DNA of 64,000 nucleotides from Brevibacillus_D fluminis_A (GCF_052072235.1 NZ_CM125436.1:3218001-3282000), one strand, 5' to 3'. Shown: positions 1-8,803, counted from the stretch's first letter. Program-made: numbers and translations. The notes: generated by a model from the letters alone, not told the origin.

Positions 1-416
1 GCGACCATGACCTCCTGCACATGTTTTGGACGCGGGCCCCACGTACCCAGCACGTAACCGCCGGTATCGGCGATGATGACGACCGGAATCGACCGTCCGC
101 CCATGGTCAAAAACTGATCCATCGTATCCAGATGATCTTCCATCACCAAAATTTCTACAGGCATGCCTGTCTCTTCCAGCGCTTTCAAGACGACAGGCAC
201 ATTGCGCACGACATCGCCGCACCATTCAGCCGCGAGGATCAGGCAGCGCAAGTCATCGCGGAACTGCAAGGATTGAAAAAACTTTTGATCCTCCTCGTGT
301 TCCCATGCAAACGATTCGTACCAGTTCAGGAATGCCTCTTTGTTTTTTTCCATCGACTCGATAAATGCTGCGGGCTTTAAACCTTTGCCCAGTTTATCCG
401 CTACGTTTTTGCTCAT
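1..416 (-). CDS. Thioredoxin family protein (3' end outside window)
   Basis: The reading frame starts at an ATG at 416 and runs off the left edge, so about 138 residues are visible. A thioredoxin-like active-site region appears as AEWCGDVV (W65-C66-G67-D68), followed by a segment ending in SIPVVIIAD that matches the cis-proline strand of thioredoxin folds. The second cysteine of CxxC is absent, as in the thioredoxin_9 type proteins common in Bacilli, so a classical dithiol reductase role is not assured. The start overlaps the stop of the upstream yycC-like gene (ATGA), so the two are translationally coupled. The specific substrate is unknown. Confidence 0.8.
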   Translation of the reverse strand, partial: MSKNVADKLGKGLKPAAFIESMEKNKEAFLNWYESFAWEHEEDQKFFQSLQFRDDLRCLILAAEWCGDVVRNVPVVLKALEETGMPVEILVMEDHLDTMDQFLTMGGRSIPVVIIADTGGYVLGTWGPRPKHVQEVMV

Positions 417-583
417 GATTCGTCTCCTCCTTTGGTTTCCTCGGTTTCCTTGCTCTCTTGGGCAAGCTCCATCAGCTTTTTCATCAAGATATGCTGGGGC
501 ATGTGCATGAGCTGCTCGAGCGGCACATTCAGTTTTTCCGCCAGCTTCACAGCGGTTTCAGCCGATATTTGCAGGGGCCTCAT
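413..583 (-). CDS. yycC: YycC family small protein
   Basis: A 56-residue protein beginning MRPLQISAETAVKLAEKLN and containing LMHMPQHILMKKL. This matches my recollection of the short conserved core of the Bacillus YycC family, whose function is unknown. The start at 583 is chosen because AAGGAGGAG lies 7 to 8 bases upstream; an in-frame ATG at 604 has no such site. The charged tail (KETEETKGGDES) is longer than in B. subtilis. The stop overlaps the start of the downstream thioredoxin-like gene. Confidence 0.75.
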   Translation of the reverse strand: MRPLQISAETAVKLAEKLNVPLEQLMHMPQHILMKKLMELAQESKETEETKGGDES

Positions 584-691
584 CCCTTTTCTCCTCCTTG
601 CCAAGCATGCTCGGTTATGTAGATACTCTCTTCATAGTACGGGAAAATAGGCGAGTTTACCAGTCTTGCACATGCGAAAAGGCCGCAAACA

Positions 692-730
692 CAAAGCCCC
701 GGCACAGCGATGCCGTGCACAGGGCTTTGC
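692..730 (-). terminator. Probable terminator of the small Cys-rich gene
   Basis: An inverted repeat (CAAAGCCC ... GGGGCTTTG with inner GGCA/TGCC pairing) follows the stop at 737 on the minus strand. The trailing T-run is short and interrupted, so termination may be weak. Confidence 0.5.
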
Positions 731-736
731 AGCCGT

Positions 737-937
737 TTATTTTCCTCTGGTCAAGATGCATGGGACGCCAAAGCCGATCGCCCCTGGCTTCGACATCTTT
801 TCCAAATAGGTTAACCCGCGCTGGCATTGCTGCTTGCATGCCGCACATGTTTGTGACGTGACAATTTTCATATTGCGTTTGCTGCGTTCAACTGCTGCCG
901 GATCTTTCTTTTTGATCTTTTTCCCCGTTTTTGCCAC
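737..937 (-). CDS. Small conserved-looking cysteine protein
   Basis: About 66 residues: a lysine-rich N-terminus (AKTGKKIKKKDPA) and then a C-terminal module TCAACKQQCQRG ... GVPCILTRGK with four cysteines, reminiscent of a metal or Fe-S ligand set. I cannot assign a family or function. The GTG at 937 has a purine-rich site (GGGAAGGGG) upstream; an in-frame ATG at 997 would add 20 residues of unlikely composition (MPFPHMMIGRYLSAGRGRG). It sits downstream of another small gene on the same strand and ends at a hairpin. Secretion signals are absent. Confidence 0.6.
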   Translation of the reverse strand: MAKTGKKIKKKDPAAVERSKRNMKIVTSQTCAACKQQCQRGLTYLEKMSKPGAIGFGVPCILTRGK

Positions 938-1017
938 AGGACCTCTGCCCCTTCCCGCCGATAGGTATCGCCCTATCATCATATGTGGGAATGGCACTGC
1001 CCTCTCTAGTTGTTCGT

Positions 1018-1209
1018 CTAATGTTTATCCCATATTTCGTATGGATCATTCTCCATCATGCTGAAATAACCCCGTTTCGTCTCCTGAAAGCGTTTGCTTG
1101 GAAATGTACTGCCCTCATCACAGGCAGCATCCGTGCCGAGATCCATGCGCGTCAGTTTGACAGGACGCTTCTCCTTTTCCAGTTTGTCTAGCAATTTTAC
1201 TCCTTGCAC
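1018..1209 (-). CDS. Possible small hypothetical protein
   Basis: A 63-codon frame starting at GTG 1209 with GGGGAGGGG seven bases upstream, ending 80 bases before the start of the small cysteine gene. The product is charged and has no recognisable domain (ends NDPYEIWDKH). An alternative TTG start a few codons in has AAGGAG in front. Codon use is plausible but the case rests only on the ribosome binding site and the tandem arrangement. It could be non-coding. Confidence 0.35.
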   Translation of the reverse strand: MQGVKLLDKLEKEKRPVKLTRMDLGTDAACDEGSTFPSKRFQETKRGYFSMMENDPYEIWDKH

Positions 1210-1351
1210 CGATGATCCCCTCCCCGCAAATCTTCGACACCCACGCACATCAAGATCCATGCGTTATTACCTTATGTGGCGTGAAAATGGTTTATGCCAT
1301 CCGCAATGGTAAAGGTAACCGACGAAAACCAAGCCTTATCAAAAGCAATGG

Positions 1352-1380
1352 TTGACAACCCGTTTTTTTCCAAGTACGAT
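1352..1380 (+). promoter_or_regulatory. SigA-type promoter for the structured leader
   Basis: TTGACA at 1352-1357, a 17-base spacer, and TACGAT at 1375-1380 make a near-consensus vegetative promoter pointing at the folded leader and the acetyltransferase-hydrolase gene. Transcription would begin near 1387, about 290 bases before the start codon. Confidence 0.7.
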
Positions 1381-1429
1381 CGAGAGCAGGAGATAGACGA
1401 AAGGGGAATCTAGCGAATGCCAGCTACAT

Positions 1430-1603
1430 TGTAATGGTTACGCAATAAAGTGAAGATCGTATCGACGTTCTAGCCGTTTTTTTGAAACGGGCTGCCGACT
1501 ACGGGATACGTCTGTCCACTTTTAACCATTACAGGGAACGCAGGCAATCGGTAGCGATAAACGATTCCAAGCGGAAAACCTTTTTTGGTTTCCGCTTTTT
1601 CTT
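1430..1603 (+). promoter_or_regulatory. Folded leader RNA with terminator (candidate riboswitch, attenuator or sRNA)
   Basis: Nested complementary arms are visible: TGTAATGGTTA (1430-1440) with TAACCATTACA (1523-1533); AAAGTG (1447-1452) with CACTTT (1517-1522); CGTATC (1458-1463) with GATACG (1505-1510); and an inner hairpin AGCCGTTT/AAACGGGCT (1472-1493). An intrinsic terminator follows (GCGGAAAACC/GGTTTCCGC then TTTTT, 1571-1603). The coding region begins at 1681. The order promoter, multi-stem domain, terminator, gene is that of a transcriptional riboswitch or attenuator, but I recognise no known class. An independent small RNA is the alternative. Confidence 0.55.
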
Positions 1604-1680
1604 TTGGAAATCTTCTATCTCCATTCTCTCCGAAGTGTCGGTTCCTTCTGATCGCAACGATAAAAGGAGGAAACTCACGA

Positions 1681-3587
1681 TGAGTTCATTGAAAAGCTTC
1701 CCTACACTCGAAACACAACGCCTGCGCTTGCGCGAGATGACCGAACACGACGCCGCCGATCTGTTTGGCTACTATTCGGATCGCGAGGTGACGAAATATT
1801 TGGATTGGTTTGGCCCTTCTTCGGAAGAAGCCGCCAAGCGAATGATCGCCAGCTGGAACGAAGGCTTTCAGGAAGACCGGCTGATCCGCTGGGGCATTAC
1901 GTTAAAAAGCGATGACATCGTGATCGGGACGATCATCATCAACCCGGTGCGCGGCCCATTCCGCTGGAAACTGCCGATCGTCATCGGCTATGAGCTGGCC
2001 CAGGCCTATTGGAATCAAGGAATCATGACCGAAGCGCTGCGGGCGGTCATCTCTTACATTTTTGACGGGTTGCGCAATCACCGGATTTGCGCGGAAGTCT
2101 TTTTGGAGAACGGTGCTTCCGAGCGTATTCTGAAAAAGCTCGGATTCCAGGAAGAAGGCATCATGCGCCAGCACCTGTGGCACGAAGGGTACGAAACATG
2201 GCACGATGTCAAAGCATTGGCACTGCTAAAGGAAGACTATGTGCCAACCCCACCCGCGCCTGCCGACCGTGTACCTGCGCTGTACGACTACCTGAACGCG
2301 ATGGATCGCCGCGGCTATCTGAACGGCTCCGTGCTCGTCGCACACCGTGGAAACGTACTGGTAGCAAAAGGGTTTGGGACGGCCGATGCGGTGCATGACA
2401 TTCCCAATACACCACAGACGAAATTCCGGATTGGTTCGCTGTCGAAAGGATTTACGGCGTTTGCGATCATGCAGCTTCAAGATCAGGGGTTGCTGCATGT
2501 AGATGATCCTGTCGCAAACCATCTCCCTGACTTTCCGAATGGGGAGCGTATCACGATCCACCACTTGCTGACGCACACATCCGGGCTGTACAACTACGCG
2601 GCGACGCTGCAATTTTGGCAAAACGACATGCGCTTGTTCTCGGCTTCCATCGAGGATATTATCGCGCTGTTCCGCGATGAGCCGCTTGCGTTCGCTCCCG
2701 GCGAGGATTGTGCGTACAGCAATGCCGGCTACATCCTTTTGACCGCCATCATCGAAAAAGCGAGCGGGCTGTCATATGCCGACTATATGCGCACGAAGGT
2801 TTTGCAGCCGCTTGGCATGCTCGACTCAGGCTGCGATAATGGCCGCACCGTCGTCAAAGGGCAAGCTTCCGGTTACTCCGTCTGGAAATCGCTGATCCAT
2901 CCCGAGCATGAGGACATGTCTAAGGCGCTTGGCGCGTATGGTCTGTATGCCACGGTTGAAGATTTGTACCGCTGGGATCGTGCCTTGCACACCGGCGAGC
3001 TGATCAGCTCCGATTGTTTGACACGCATGTTCACAACCTATCCCGATACATACGGCGGGTACGGCTGGTTCATTTCCAACGCGACCGTGCAAGGGGTGAC
3101 ACGCAAAAAAATCAGCCACCTCGGCGATGTCGGCGGCTATACGGCTCATATCGCCCGTTATCCGGACGATGAACTGGTTGTGATCTTTTGCAGCAACATG
3201 ATCATCACGCCTGTCGAACGCATCACGGACGACCTCGCTCGCATTGCGCTCGGTGAAAATGTGCAAGCGCCGCCTCATCTCCCGGCAATTGAGGTAGCCT
3301 TGTCGCAGCTTGCATCATTGGCAGGCGTGTACGAGCTACGCGATATGACCGTCGGGCCTGTGATCATCTCGTACGAAGACGATCGCCTGTACATCGAGAT
3401 GGCGAAACGATATGGCGCCCGCTACAAATACGGCATGACCCCCGTCGGTTCTACCGGCACCGAGCTTACCTTCGTCACCGATTTTGTCGATGAGCTGGTG
3501 CGCATCCTCCCTCCTGACGGCGAGGCATGCGGACAGCTGCTGTATCGCGACGTAACGGGCACGGAGCGCCTTTTCATCAAAAAATAG
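1681..3587 (+). CDS. GNAT acetyltransferase fused to a class C beta-lactamase-like serine hydrolase
   Basis: A 635-residue two-domain protein. Residues 8-182 are a RimJ/RimL-type GNAT domain (ETQRLRLREM start, NQGIMTEAL in the acetyl-CoA loop, GFQEEG). After a proline-rich linker (about 187-197), residues 200-535 form a serine hydrolase of the beta-lactamase class C/DD-peptidase family: SLSK at 253-256 (nucleophile and general base), YSN at 346-348 and HLG at 480-482. A C-terminal beta-rich tail follows. No signal peptide is visible, so it is probably cytoplasmic. The ATG at 1681 has AAAGGAGG upstream; upstream in-frame codons lie in the leader and terminator and are not coding. Substrates are unknown. 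Confidence 0.85.
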
Positions 3588-3606
3588 AGACTCTTTCATC
3601 ACGACC

Positions 3607-3637
3607 AACAGGCTGCTGACTCGGCAGCCTGTTTTTT
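3607..3637 (+). terminator. Intrinsic terminator
   Basis: AACAGGCTGC, a 7-base loop, GCAGCCTGTT and a T-run, 20 bases after the fusion gene. Confidence 0.9.
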
Positions 3638-3710
3638 TCAATTCGGCAGAAAAAAAAATACCGACCAGCTGCCTTACAGGCACGGACGATATCACGACAT
3701 TGTTTCTCGC

Positions 3711-4229
3711 TTACAACAGTTTTTTCAATTGCTTCTCTAGCTCTGCTTCATCGAGCATTCCCAGCACTTGATGCACGATCATCCCGTTCTTGTCCACGAA
3801 AAACGTCGTTGGAAACGCCATGATTTGATACCTCTTGGCGACTTCCCCTTTTTCATCCAAAGGGATGGGGAACGGCAGGTTAAACGTTTCGACGAACGTC
3901 TTCGCATCGGCCAGCTGGTCGTTGCTGGTAGAGTTAACGGCATAGAAATCGACCTGGCCTTTGTATTTGTTATACATTTTTGCCAGATCAGGCGCTTCTT
4001 CCTTGCACGGACCGCACCAGGAAGCCCAGAAATTGATAACCAAAGGTTTTTCCCGTTTTCCGCCCACTTTGTACGTTTGCCCATCCAGACCAACCAGCGA
4101 AAAATGCGGCGCAGAATAGCCTACCGTCGGTTTTTGCTCCGCGACGACAGCCATGCTCTTATTCATATTGGTATATACAGTAAAACCGACAAGCAAGACG
4201 AAAACGAACAAAAAACCCCACTTTTTCAA
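3711..4229 (-). CDS. resA: Membrane-anchored thiol-disulfide oxidoreductase (ResA/TlpA type)
   Basis: A 172-residue protein with an N-terminal membrane anchor (residues 4-20), then a thioredoxin fold facing the outside. WASWCGPC has the redox pair C72/C75 and AFPTTFFVDK is the cis-proline region. The length and anchor match ResA/TlpA/StoA proteins that reduce apocytochrome c or other extracytoplasmic disulfides. It lies 27 bases downstream of a ccdA-like gene, which supplies electrons across the membrane, so the pair forms a cytochrome c maturation or spore-peptidoglycan redox system. I cannot tell ResA from StoA on sequence alone. Confidence 0.8.
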   Translation of the reverse strand: MKKWGFLFVFVLLVGFTVYTNMNKSMAVVAEQKPTVGYSAPHFSLVGLDGQTYKVGGKREKPLVINFWASWCGPCKEEAPDLAKMYNKYKGQVDFYAVNSTSNDQLADAKTFVETFNLPFPIPLDEKGEVAKRYQIMAFPTTFFVDKNGMIVHQVLGMLDEAELEKQLKKLL

Positions 4230-4256
4230 AGAAGAACACCTCTTGTATGTATTGAG

Positions 4257-4967
4257 TTAGAATCCGGTGAATCCTCCAAACAAATTGATGAGCACCCTCG
4301 TGATGATCGTCAATTGGTCGGTGTAGAGCAAAATCCCGAACAAAATCATGACGCCGCCGCCGATTTTCATCATCAGGTCCGAGTATTTGAGAATGGCTCT
4401 GATTTTGCTGATGAAAAACGTCATTACAAAAAATGGAATCGCGAAGCCGACCGTGTACGCAAGCGTGTAGGATAACGCCCGCGTCGGGTCAGCCATGCCC
4501 AGTGCGATAATGGACGTCAAGATCGGTCCGACACAAGGCGTCCACCCCGCCGCATAGGTGATCCCCACCAATATGGAACCAGTATACCCGATTGGCCGGG
4601 ATTTTAAATCAACTTTCCACGTTTTCATCATCCAGTCCATTTTGAATAGTCCGGTCATGACCAAGCCCATGATGGCGAGCAAAATGCCGCCCAATTGGCG
4701 GATCAAATCTTGCTGGTTTTTGAAGAAGCTGCCGATCCAGGTCGTGGAAAGTCCAAGCGCGATGAACACGATCGAAAACCCGAGAATGAAAAAAAGCGTA
4801 TGTAACAGTGCCTGACGCTGAAAAACGGTGCGCCCTTTTTTGACCTCATCGACGGTGATTCCCGTGATGTATGAAATGAACGATGGATATAAAGGCAAGC
4901 AGCATGGGGAGATAAATGACAGGAACCCTGCACCAAATGCCAATATAAGTGAAACGTTTGCTTCCAT
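4257..4967 (-). CDS. ccdA: Cytochrome c biogenesis protein CcdA
   Basis: A 236-residue membrane protein with six hydrophobic segments. The first carries SFISPCCLPLYPSF (Cys22/23), which corresponds to the usual SPCVLPLYPS motif, and the fourth carries TPCVGP with the second redox cysteine. CcdA moves electrons from cytoplasmic thioredoxin to extracytoplasmic thiol oxidoreductases. The ATG at 4967 is chosen because GGAGG lies five bases upstream; another ATG at 4979 overlaps that site. It is the first gene of a two-gene unit with the ResA-like gene. Confidence 0.9.
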   Translation of the reverse strand: MEANVSLILAFGAGFLSFISPCCLPLYPSFISYITGITVDEVKKGRTVFQRQALLHTLFFILGFSIVFIALGLSTTWIGSFFKNQQDLIRQLGGILLAIMGLVMTGLFKMDWMMKTWKVDLKSRPIGYTGSILVGITYAAGWTPCVGPILTSIIALGMADPTRALSYTLAYTVGFAIPFFVMTFFISKIRAILKYSDLMMKIGGGVMILFGILLYTDQLTIITRVLINLFGGFTGF

Positions 4968-5120
4968 AGCAACCTCCATGCACTCTGATGGGTATCGTCC
5001 CTATTGTAACAAAAAAAGACTCGACAGGAAGCCCTGAAGAATCGGCGTTACGAATCTGCCACATTTTGCCCGTTGCGTTTGAAACAGGCGCCGTCTGGCA
5101 GCGCTTGAATCCCTCCATAG

Positions 5121-5150
5121 AAAAAAGCCCAGCCTGACGATCGGCTGGTT
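5121..5150 (-). terminator. Intrinsic terminator
   Basis: On the minus strand CCAGCC, an 8-base loop, GGCTGG and GCTTTTTT follow the gene ending at 5167. Confidence 0.85.
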
Positions 5151-5166
5151 TTGGTGCTGGCGCAAA

Positions 5167-6078
5167 TTACGATTCGCGCTTTCGCTTGATTTGCTGTTCC
5201 AGCATGACATCCATCAACAACAGATCCTGCAGCGGCTCCGATGGGTCCGTCGTCAGCAGGGCTGAAACGGCTGCAAGCGCCGATTTGACCGCATGATAGG
5301 AATAAAAGGCGTCCCGCTCCTCATCCGTCGCTTGCGAAAGGTCGGATAGCTCATGCACGGGATATGGAAAATCACTGGTCACGCCTGCCCGGTCGAGAAT
5401 CAGCAGCGCTTGCTTGATCGCGAGAATCGCCGCGCTCGCACTCAAGTGATACCCTTTGCGCAGCTCGTCCCACACCTGAAAGGCCGACCGTTGTACCCGC
5501 TCACCCGTCGGCTGGGTCACGAACCCGCTTTTTCTTCCTTCGCGCAGCAGCCAATCGACCAAAATATCCGCTCGTGGGGGAAAGGCGTACACTTGAAGTT
5601 TCATTTCCAGTTCTGTCGGTGTATCACGGGCAAAGCGTGCATACGGCAGAATCACCTCATACCGGCGTGAAGGATGCCCGGGCACCGTCACATAGACGAT
5701 TCCGTTGCGGATGGCGGTAATTTGCAGCTTCGTCCGTGCCGGAATGCGGGCTTGCGGCGCCTTTTCGCGGCGAACGTTCGCTGGCGACAGCTCGGTGCCG
5801 TATAAATAATATTCCATCGGAGAATCGAGCCATGGAATCGGCTCTCTATGTATGATCTGATAAACGCCGGTAAACGTGATCCACTCGCTCGGCTGCTCCT
5901 GAAACCTGACCAGAACTTTATGGCGCTCCTCTTCCGGGGGCAGGTCCTGGTCCGCGTCAGCCACATTCGGTTGCAGCGGACAATGCTCCATGATCAGACA
6001 GTCATGCAAATCGAGCCGCTCCATCAATTCACGCTTGTTCACGCGTTCATAGCCAATTTTATAAATGGCTTGCTTCAT
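5167..6078 (-). CDS. Hypothetical protein, 303 aa
   Basis: An intact reading frame of 303 residues, with no signal peptide or transmembrane segment and no domain that I recognise. The middle is beta-strand-like (residues 60-175, with KLQITAIRNGIVYVTVPG), the C-terminal third is predicted helical and alanine/leucine rich, and the protein ends in a basic tail (QIKRKRES). It is flanked by its own terminator and the convergent end of the neighbouring unit, so it looks monocistronic. Context does not indicate a role. Confidence 0.7.
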   Translation of the reverse strand: MKQAIYKIGYERVNKRELMERLDLHDCLIMEHCPLQPNVADADQDLPPEEERHKVLVRFQEQPSEWITFTGVYQIIHREPIPWLDSPMEYYLYGTELSPANVRREKAPQARIPARTKLQITAIRNGIVYVTVPGHPSRRYEVILPYARFARDTPTELEMKLQVYAFPPRADILVDWLLREGRKSGFVTQPTGERVQRSAFQVWDELRKGYHLSASAAILAIKQALLILDRAGVTSDFPYPVHELSDLSQATDEERDAFYSYHAVKSALAAVSALLTTDPSEPLQDLLLMDVMLEQQIKRKRES

Positions 6079-6248
6079 CTCATCGACCCCCTCCCATCAT
6101 ACGTTTCAGTTTGGGATATTTCCTCTTCCCTTACACCTCATTCAACTCCACCGAACCATCATACATGAAAACGCATGCAAATACGATACTCTTTCTTCGC
6201 TGGTTTGCGTTTCTGGCATTCGCCAGCCAGAGCCAAAGCCTGGAGCTA

Positions 6249-6280
6249 CAAAAAAATACGCCAGCAAAATCTGGCGCATT
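6249..6280 (-). terminator. Intrinsic terminator
   Basis: Minus strand TGCGCCAG, a 6-base loop, CTGGCGTA and a run of seven T after the gene ending at 6305. Confidence 0.85.
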
Positions 6281-6304
6281 CCAATGCGTATGAGGGGTTG
6301 CCGC

Positions 6305-6652
6305 TTACTGCAGAACCGCACGTCCCAACGTCTGCAAGCACTCTTCCAGCCATTCCCGCGATTTCGGCTGGGCTGTCACTTCCGGCACGTTTTCGAGCAT
6401 TTCTTTCAGCAATTTTTGCAAGAAAAAGAGTTCCGGCAATGCCAAGGCGATGGCCACCTGTTTCGGCGGCTTCGGCTGCTCCTTCAAAAATGCGACGCCG
6501 CTCAGCAACTCCGCTGCAATCGTCTCGGTCACATGCTGCAATTCCGTTCGCGTGCTCAATTCGTCATAGCATCCGTCAAAAAGCTGGCACAGCACCAAAA
6601 AAGCCTGCGTCCCCAGCTCTACCTGTTTTTTCTCCATCATCGGTTCTGTCAT
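6305..6652 (-). CDS. Hypothetical helical protein, 115 aa
   Basis: The start at ATG 6652 is supported by GGAGG seven bases upstream. The frame stays open to 6934, but that region holds a separate small gene and its terminator, so the extension is not coding. The product is largely alpha-helical and acidic (VELGTQAFLVLCQLFDGCYDE near residue 10; LPELFFLQKLLKEMLENV near 75). No family recognised and no membrane segment. Confidence 0.65.
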   Translation of the reverse strand: MTEPMMEKKQVELGTQAFLVLCQLFDGCYDELSTRTELQHVTETIAAELLSGVAFLKEQPKPPKQVAIALALPELFFLQKLLKEMLENVPEVTAQPKSREWLEECLQTLGRAVLQ

Positions 6653-6740
6653 TTCTGAGCCTCCGTTTTCAAGCATAGCTTTGGACATTATAGCATGCTT
6701 GCCTACAGGGCGCACAAACGATTTTTCGCGAACGCACGTA

Positions 6741-6776
6741 AGAAAAGCAAGCCATCCGCTTTCGCGTACGGCTTGC
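6741..6776 (-). terminator. Intrinsic terminator of the 39-aa gene
   Basis: Minus strand GCAAGCC...GGCTTGC with inner CGC/GCG pairing and a GAAA loop, followed by TTTTCTT. Confidence 0.8.
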
Positions 6777-6794
6777 CTGATTTCCATGCGATGC

Positions 6795-6914
6795 TTATTT
6801 TTTGTGATTGTCGTTGTAATCGCTATCGCGGATGTTGCTGTTTTGATCATTGGTATCGAGCGTTTTTCCACGGTTTTTGCCGAGGTCTTTGCTTTTGTTG
6901 TTTTTGCTGGACAT
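6795..6914 (-). CDS. Small hydrophilic protein, 39 aa
   Basis: ATG at 6914 preceded by AAGGAGG seven bases upstream, 39 codons, then TAA at 6795 and an intrinsic terminator just downstream. The peptide (MSSKNNKSKDLGKNRGKTL at the start) is extremely hydrophilic, rich in Asn, Lys and Asp, and lacks cysteine or hydrophobic residues. Such composition is typical of small spore-associated proteins (Ssp/Tlp-like) but I cannot match it to a named one. It follows the UbiD-family gene on the same strand. Confidence 0.65.
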   Translation of the reverse strand: MSSKNNKSKDLGKNRGKTLDTNDQNSNIRDSDYNDNHKK

Positions 6915-6973
6915 GTCGCCACCTCCTTGTTCAAGTGGTAGCTTGTCCAAGTCGCTTGACAGCTATGCCGCTG

Positions 6974-8803
6974 TTACAGGATTCCGGCCAGACTCGCGCC
7001 TTTTGCAAACAGCCGCTCGATGTTCTTTTCGACCTGCGGGTCCGGAATCAGCGGCGGTGCTTGATGCGGCTTGACTCGTGCGTCAATAATGACGTTGTCG
7101 CAGCCCCAATGCTTGTGTTCATAGTAGCTGTTCACGCCGTACATGTCATGCGACGGATTGCTGCGGGTAAACGTCGCCCAAAAGAAATTTTTCAGCGATT
7201 CGCTCAAAAATGCACTGTCATCGCACAGGATGATCATGGGACACGTCGGCAGCGCCCCTCGGGAACGAATCATGTCGCACAAGTCATGCAGCTCTTCTTG
7301 CGCTTTTGCATAGGTGCTAAAGGCCGGTCCTTGCAGCGCCACGATGCCTGGCATGACCAGACGCGCCCCTGTAAAACCGCGCAGTTCGGTAAGCTCTTGC
7401 GGCGTTTCTGTGCACAGCTCCCGTTTTTTCTCGCCATACGCGGCAAAAACCACTTTGCTCCCGCTGTTTAAGCCCGTACCGGAATAATCGAGCGTATCGA
7501 TCGTCGTATTGGTATGAAAATGAAGATCGCGGTGCAAATCGATCCGTTCGAGAATATAGGACAAAAATGCCACTTCATCGTGTGTATCCAGCGGCTGTTT
7601 GTCTTCCGCCGTGATGAACAAATATTTGGCAAGGCTTAATTGACCGGTCCCCAGAATGCGATTGGCGATCGTCAGCAGCTCGGTCGGCTGCTTGACCGCA
7701 AGATAAGGGGTATACCGTTCGCTCCCGATCGCAAACAGCAGCGGATGAACGCCTGCAGCGTCGACCGCGTGCACTTCCTTTACGCCCGGAATCTCCTGCT
7801 TGATCGCGTCTCCGGTCAATTCGTGAATCAGCGCGCCAAACGACGTGTCCTCCTGGGGCGGACGGCCGACAACCGTGAACGGCCAGATTGCATTCGGTTT
7901 GGCATACACGTTTTTCACCTTCATCACGGGGAACGGATGCGTCAGGCTGTAGTAGCCCAAATGATCGCCGAACGGTCCTTCCGGCTTCGTCTCGCCTGGA
8001 TGGATGTCACCCGTGATGACGAAATCGGCATCGTTGCTGATGCAATATCCGTCGATGTAGCTGTAATGGAACCGGCGTCCGGCAAGCAAACCGGCGAACG
8101 CGATTTCGCTCAATCCTTCCGGCAAGGGCATGACGGCTGACAGCGTATGTGCCGGAGGGCCGCCGACAAAGCAGCTCACCTTGAGCGGTTCGCCGCGCCT
8201 GCTGGCTTTTTCATGGTGAACGCCGATCCCGCGATGAATTTGGTAGTGCAGGCCGATTTCCTTGTTCAGCTCATACTCATTGCCATTAAGTTGCACGCGG
8301 TACATGCCCAGATTGGAATTCATGATCCCCGGCTTGTCCGGATCTTCCGAATAGACTTGCGGCAGCGTGATGAAGGCGCCTCCATCCATCGGCCAGCTTT
8401 TGATGAGCGGCACATCTTCAATCTTGATTTTGTTGGCGGTCACAGGCAAGCTGCTCGTCTTTTTGGCCGGCAGCGCCTTCCATGCGGCAAGGCCGTTGCC
8501 GATATTTTTCAACGGCTGCTTGAGTGCCTTGACCGGATCATTGCGCAGCGCGACGATATTTTCCGCAGCCTCCCACGTGTGGCGGAAAATGAACTTGCTG
8601 CGCTCGATCGTCCCGAACAGGTTGGACGCTGCCCGGAATTTCGACCCTTTCACATTTTCGAACAGCAAGGCAGGGCCACCCGCTTCATACACTTTCAGGT
8701 GAATCGCAGCCATTTCCAAATCCGGATCAACCTCTTCCTTGATCCGAACCAGATGGCCGTTCCTTTCCAGATCGATGATGCAATCTTCCAAATTGCGGTA
8801 CAT
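6974..8803 (-). CDS. UbiD family decarboxylase (long form)
   Basis: A 609-residue protein of the prenylated-FMN-dependent UbiD family, beginning MYRNLEDCIIDLERNGHLVRI and carrying family blocks such as GPFGDHLGYYS near residue 300 and the preceding Glu-containing DIHPGETKPEG. UbiD enzymes reversibly decarboxylate aromatic or unsaturated acids. The length resembles the roughly 600-residue menaquinone-type group rather than the 490-residue E. coli UbiD. No UbiX-like flavin prenyltransferase is in the window. ATG 8803 has GGAG ten bases upstream; upstream in-frame residues fall in a palindrome-rich leader. A role in futalosine-pathway menaquinone synthesis is possible but unproven. Confidence 0.85.
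   Translation of the reverse strand: MYRNLEDCIIDLERNGHLVRIKEEVDPDLEMAAIHLKVYEAGGPALLFENVKGSKFRAASNLFGTIERSKFIFRHTWEAAENIVALRNDPVKALKQPLKNIGNGLAAWKALPAKKTSSLPVTANKIKIEDVPLIKSWPMDGGAFITLPQVYSEDPDKPGIMNSNLGMYRVQLNGNEYELNKEIGLHYQIHRGIGVHHEKASRRGEPLKVSCFVGGPPAHTLSAVMPLPEGLSEIAFAGLLAGRRFHYSYIDGYCISNDADFVITGDIHPGETKPEGPFGDHLGYYSLTHPFPVMKVKNVYAKPNAIWPFTVVGRPPQEDTSFGALIHELTGDAIKQEIPGVKEVHAVDAAGVHPLLFAIGSERYTPYLAVKQPTELLTIANRILGTGQLSLAKYLFITAEDKQPLDTHDEVAFLSYILERIDLHRDLHFHTNTTIDTLDYSGTGLNSGSKVVFAAYGEKKRELCTETPQELTELRGFTGARLVMPGIVALQGPAFSTYAKAQEELHDLCDMIRSRGALPTCPMIILCDDSAFLSESLKNFFWATFTRSNPSHDMYGVNSYYEHKHWGCDNVIIDARVKPHQAPPLIPDPQVEKNIERLFAKGASLAGIL

Noticed and set aside
1482..1680. N-terminal extension of the fusion protein
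   Set aside because: This part overlaps the folded leader and terminator; the ATG at 1681 has the ribosome binding site and begins the GNAT fold.
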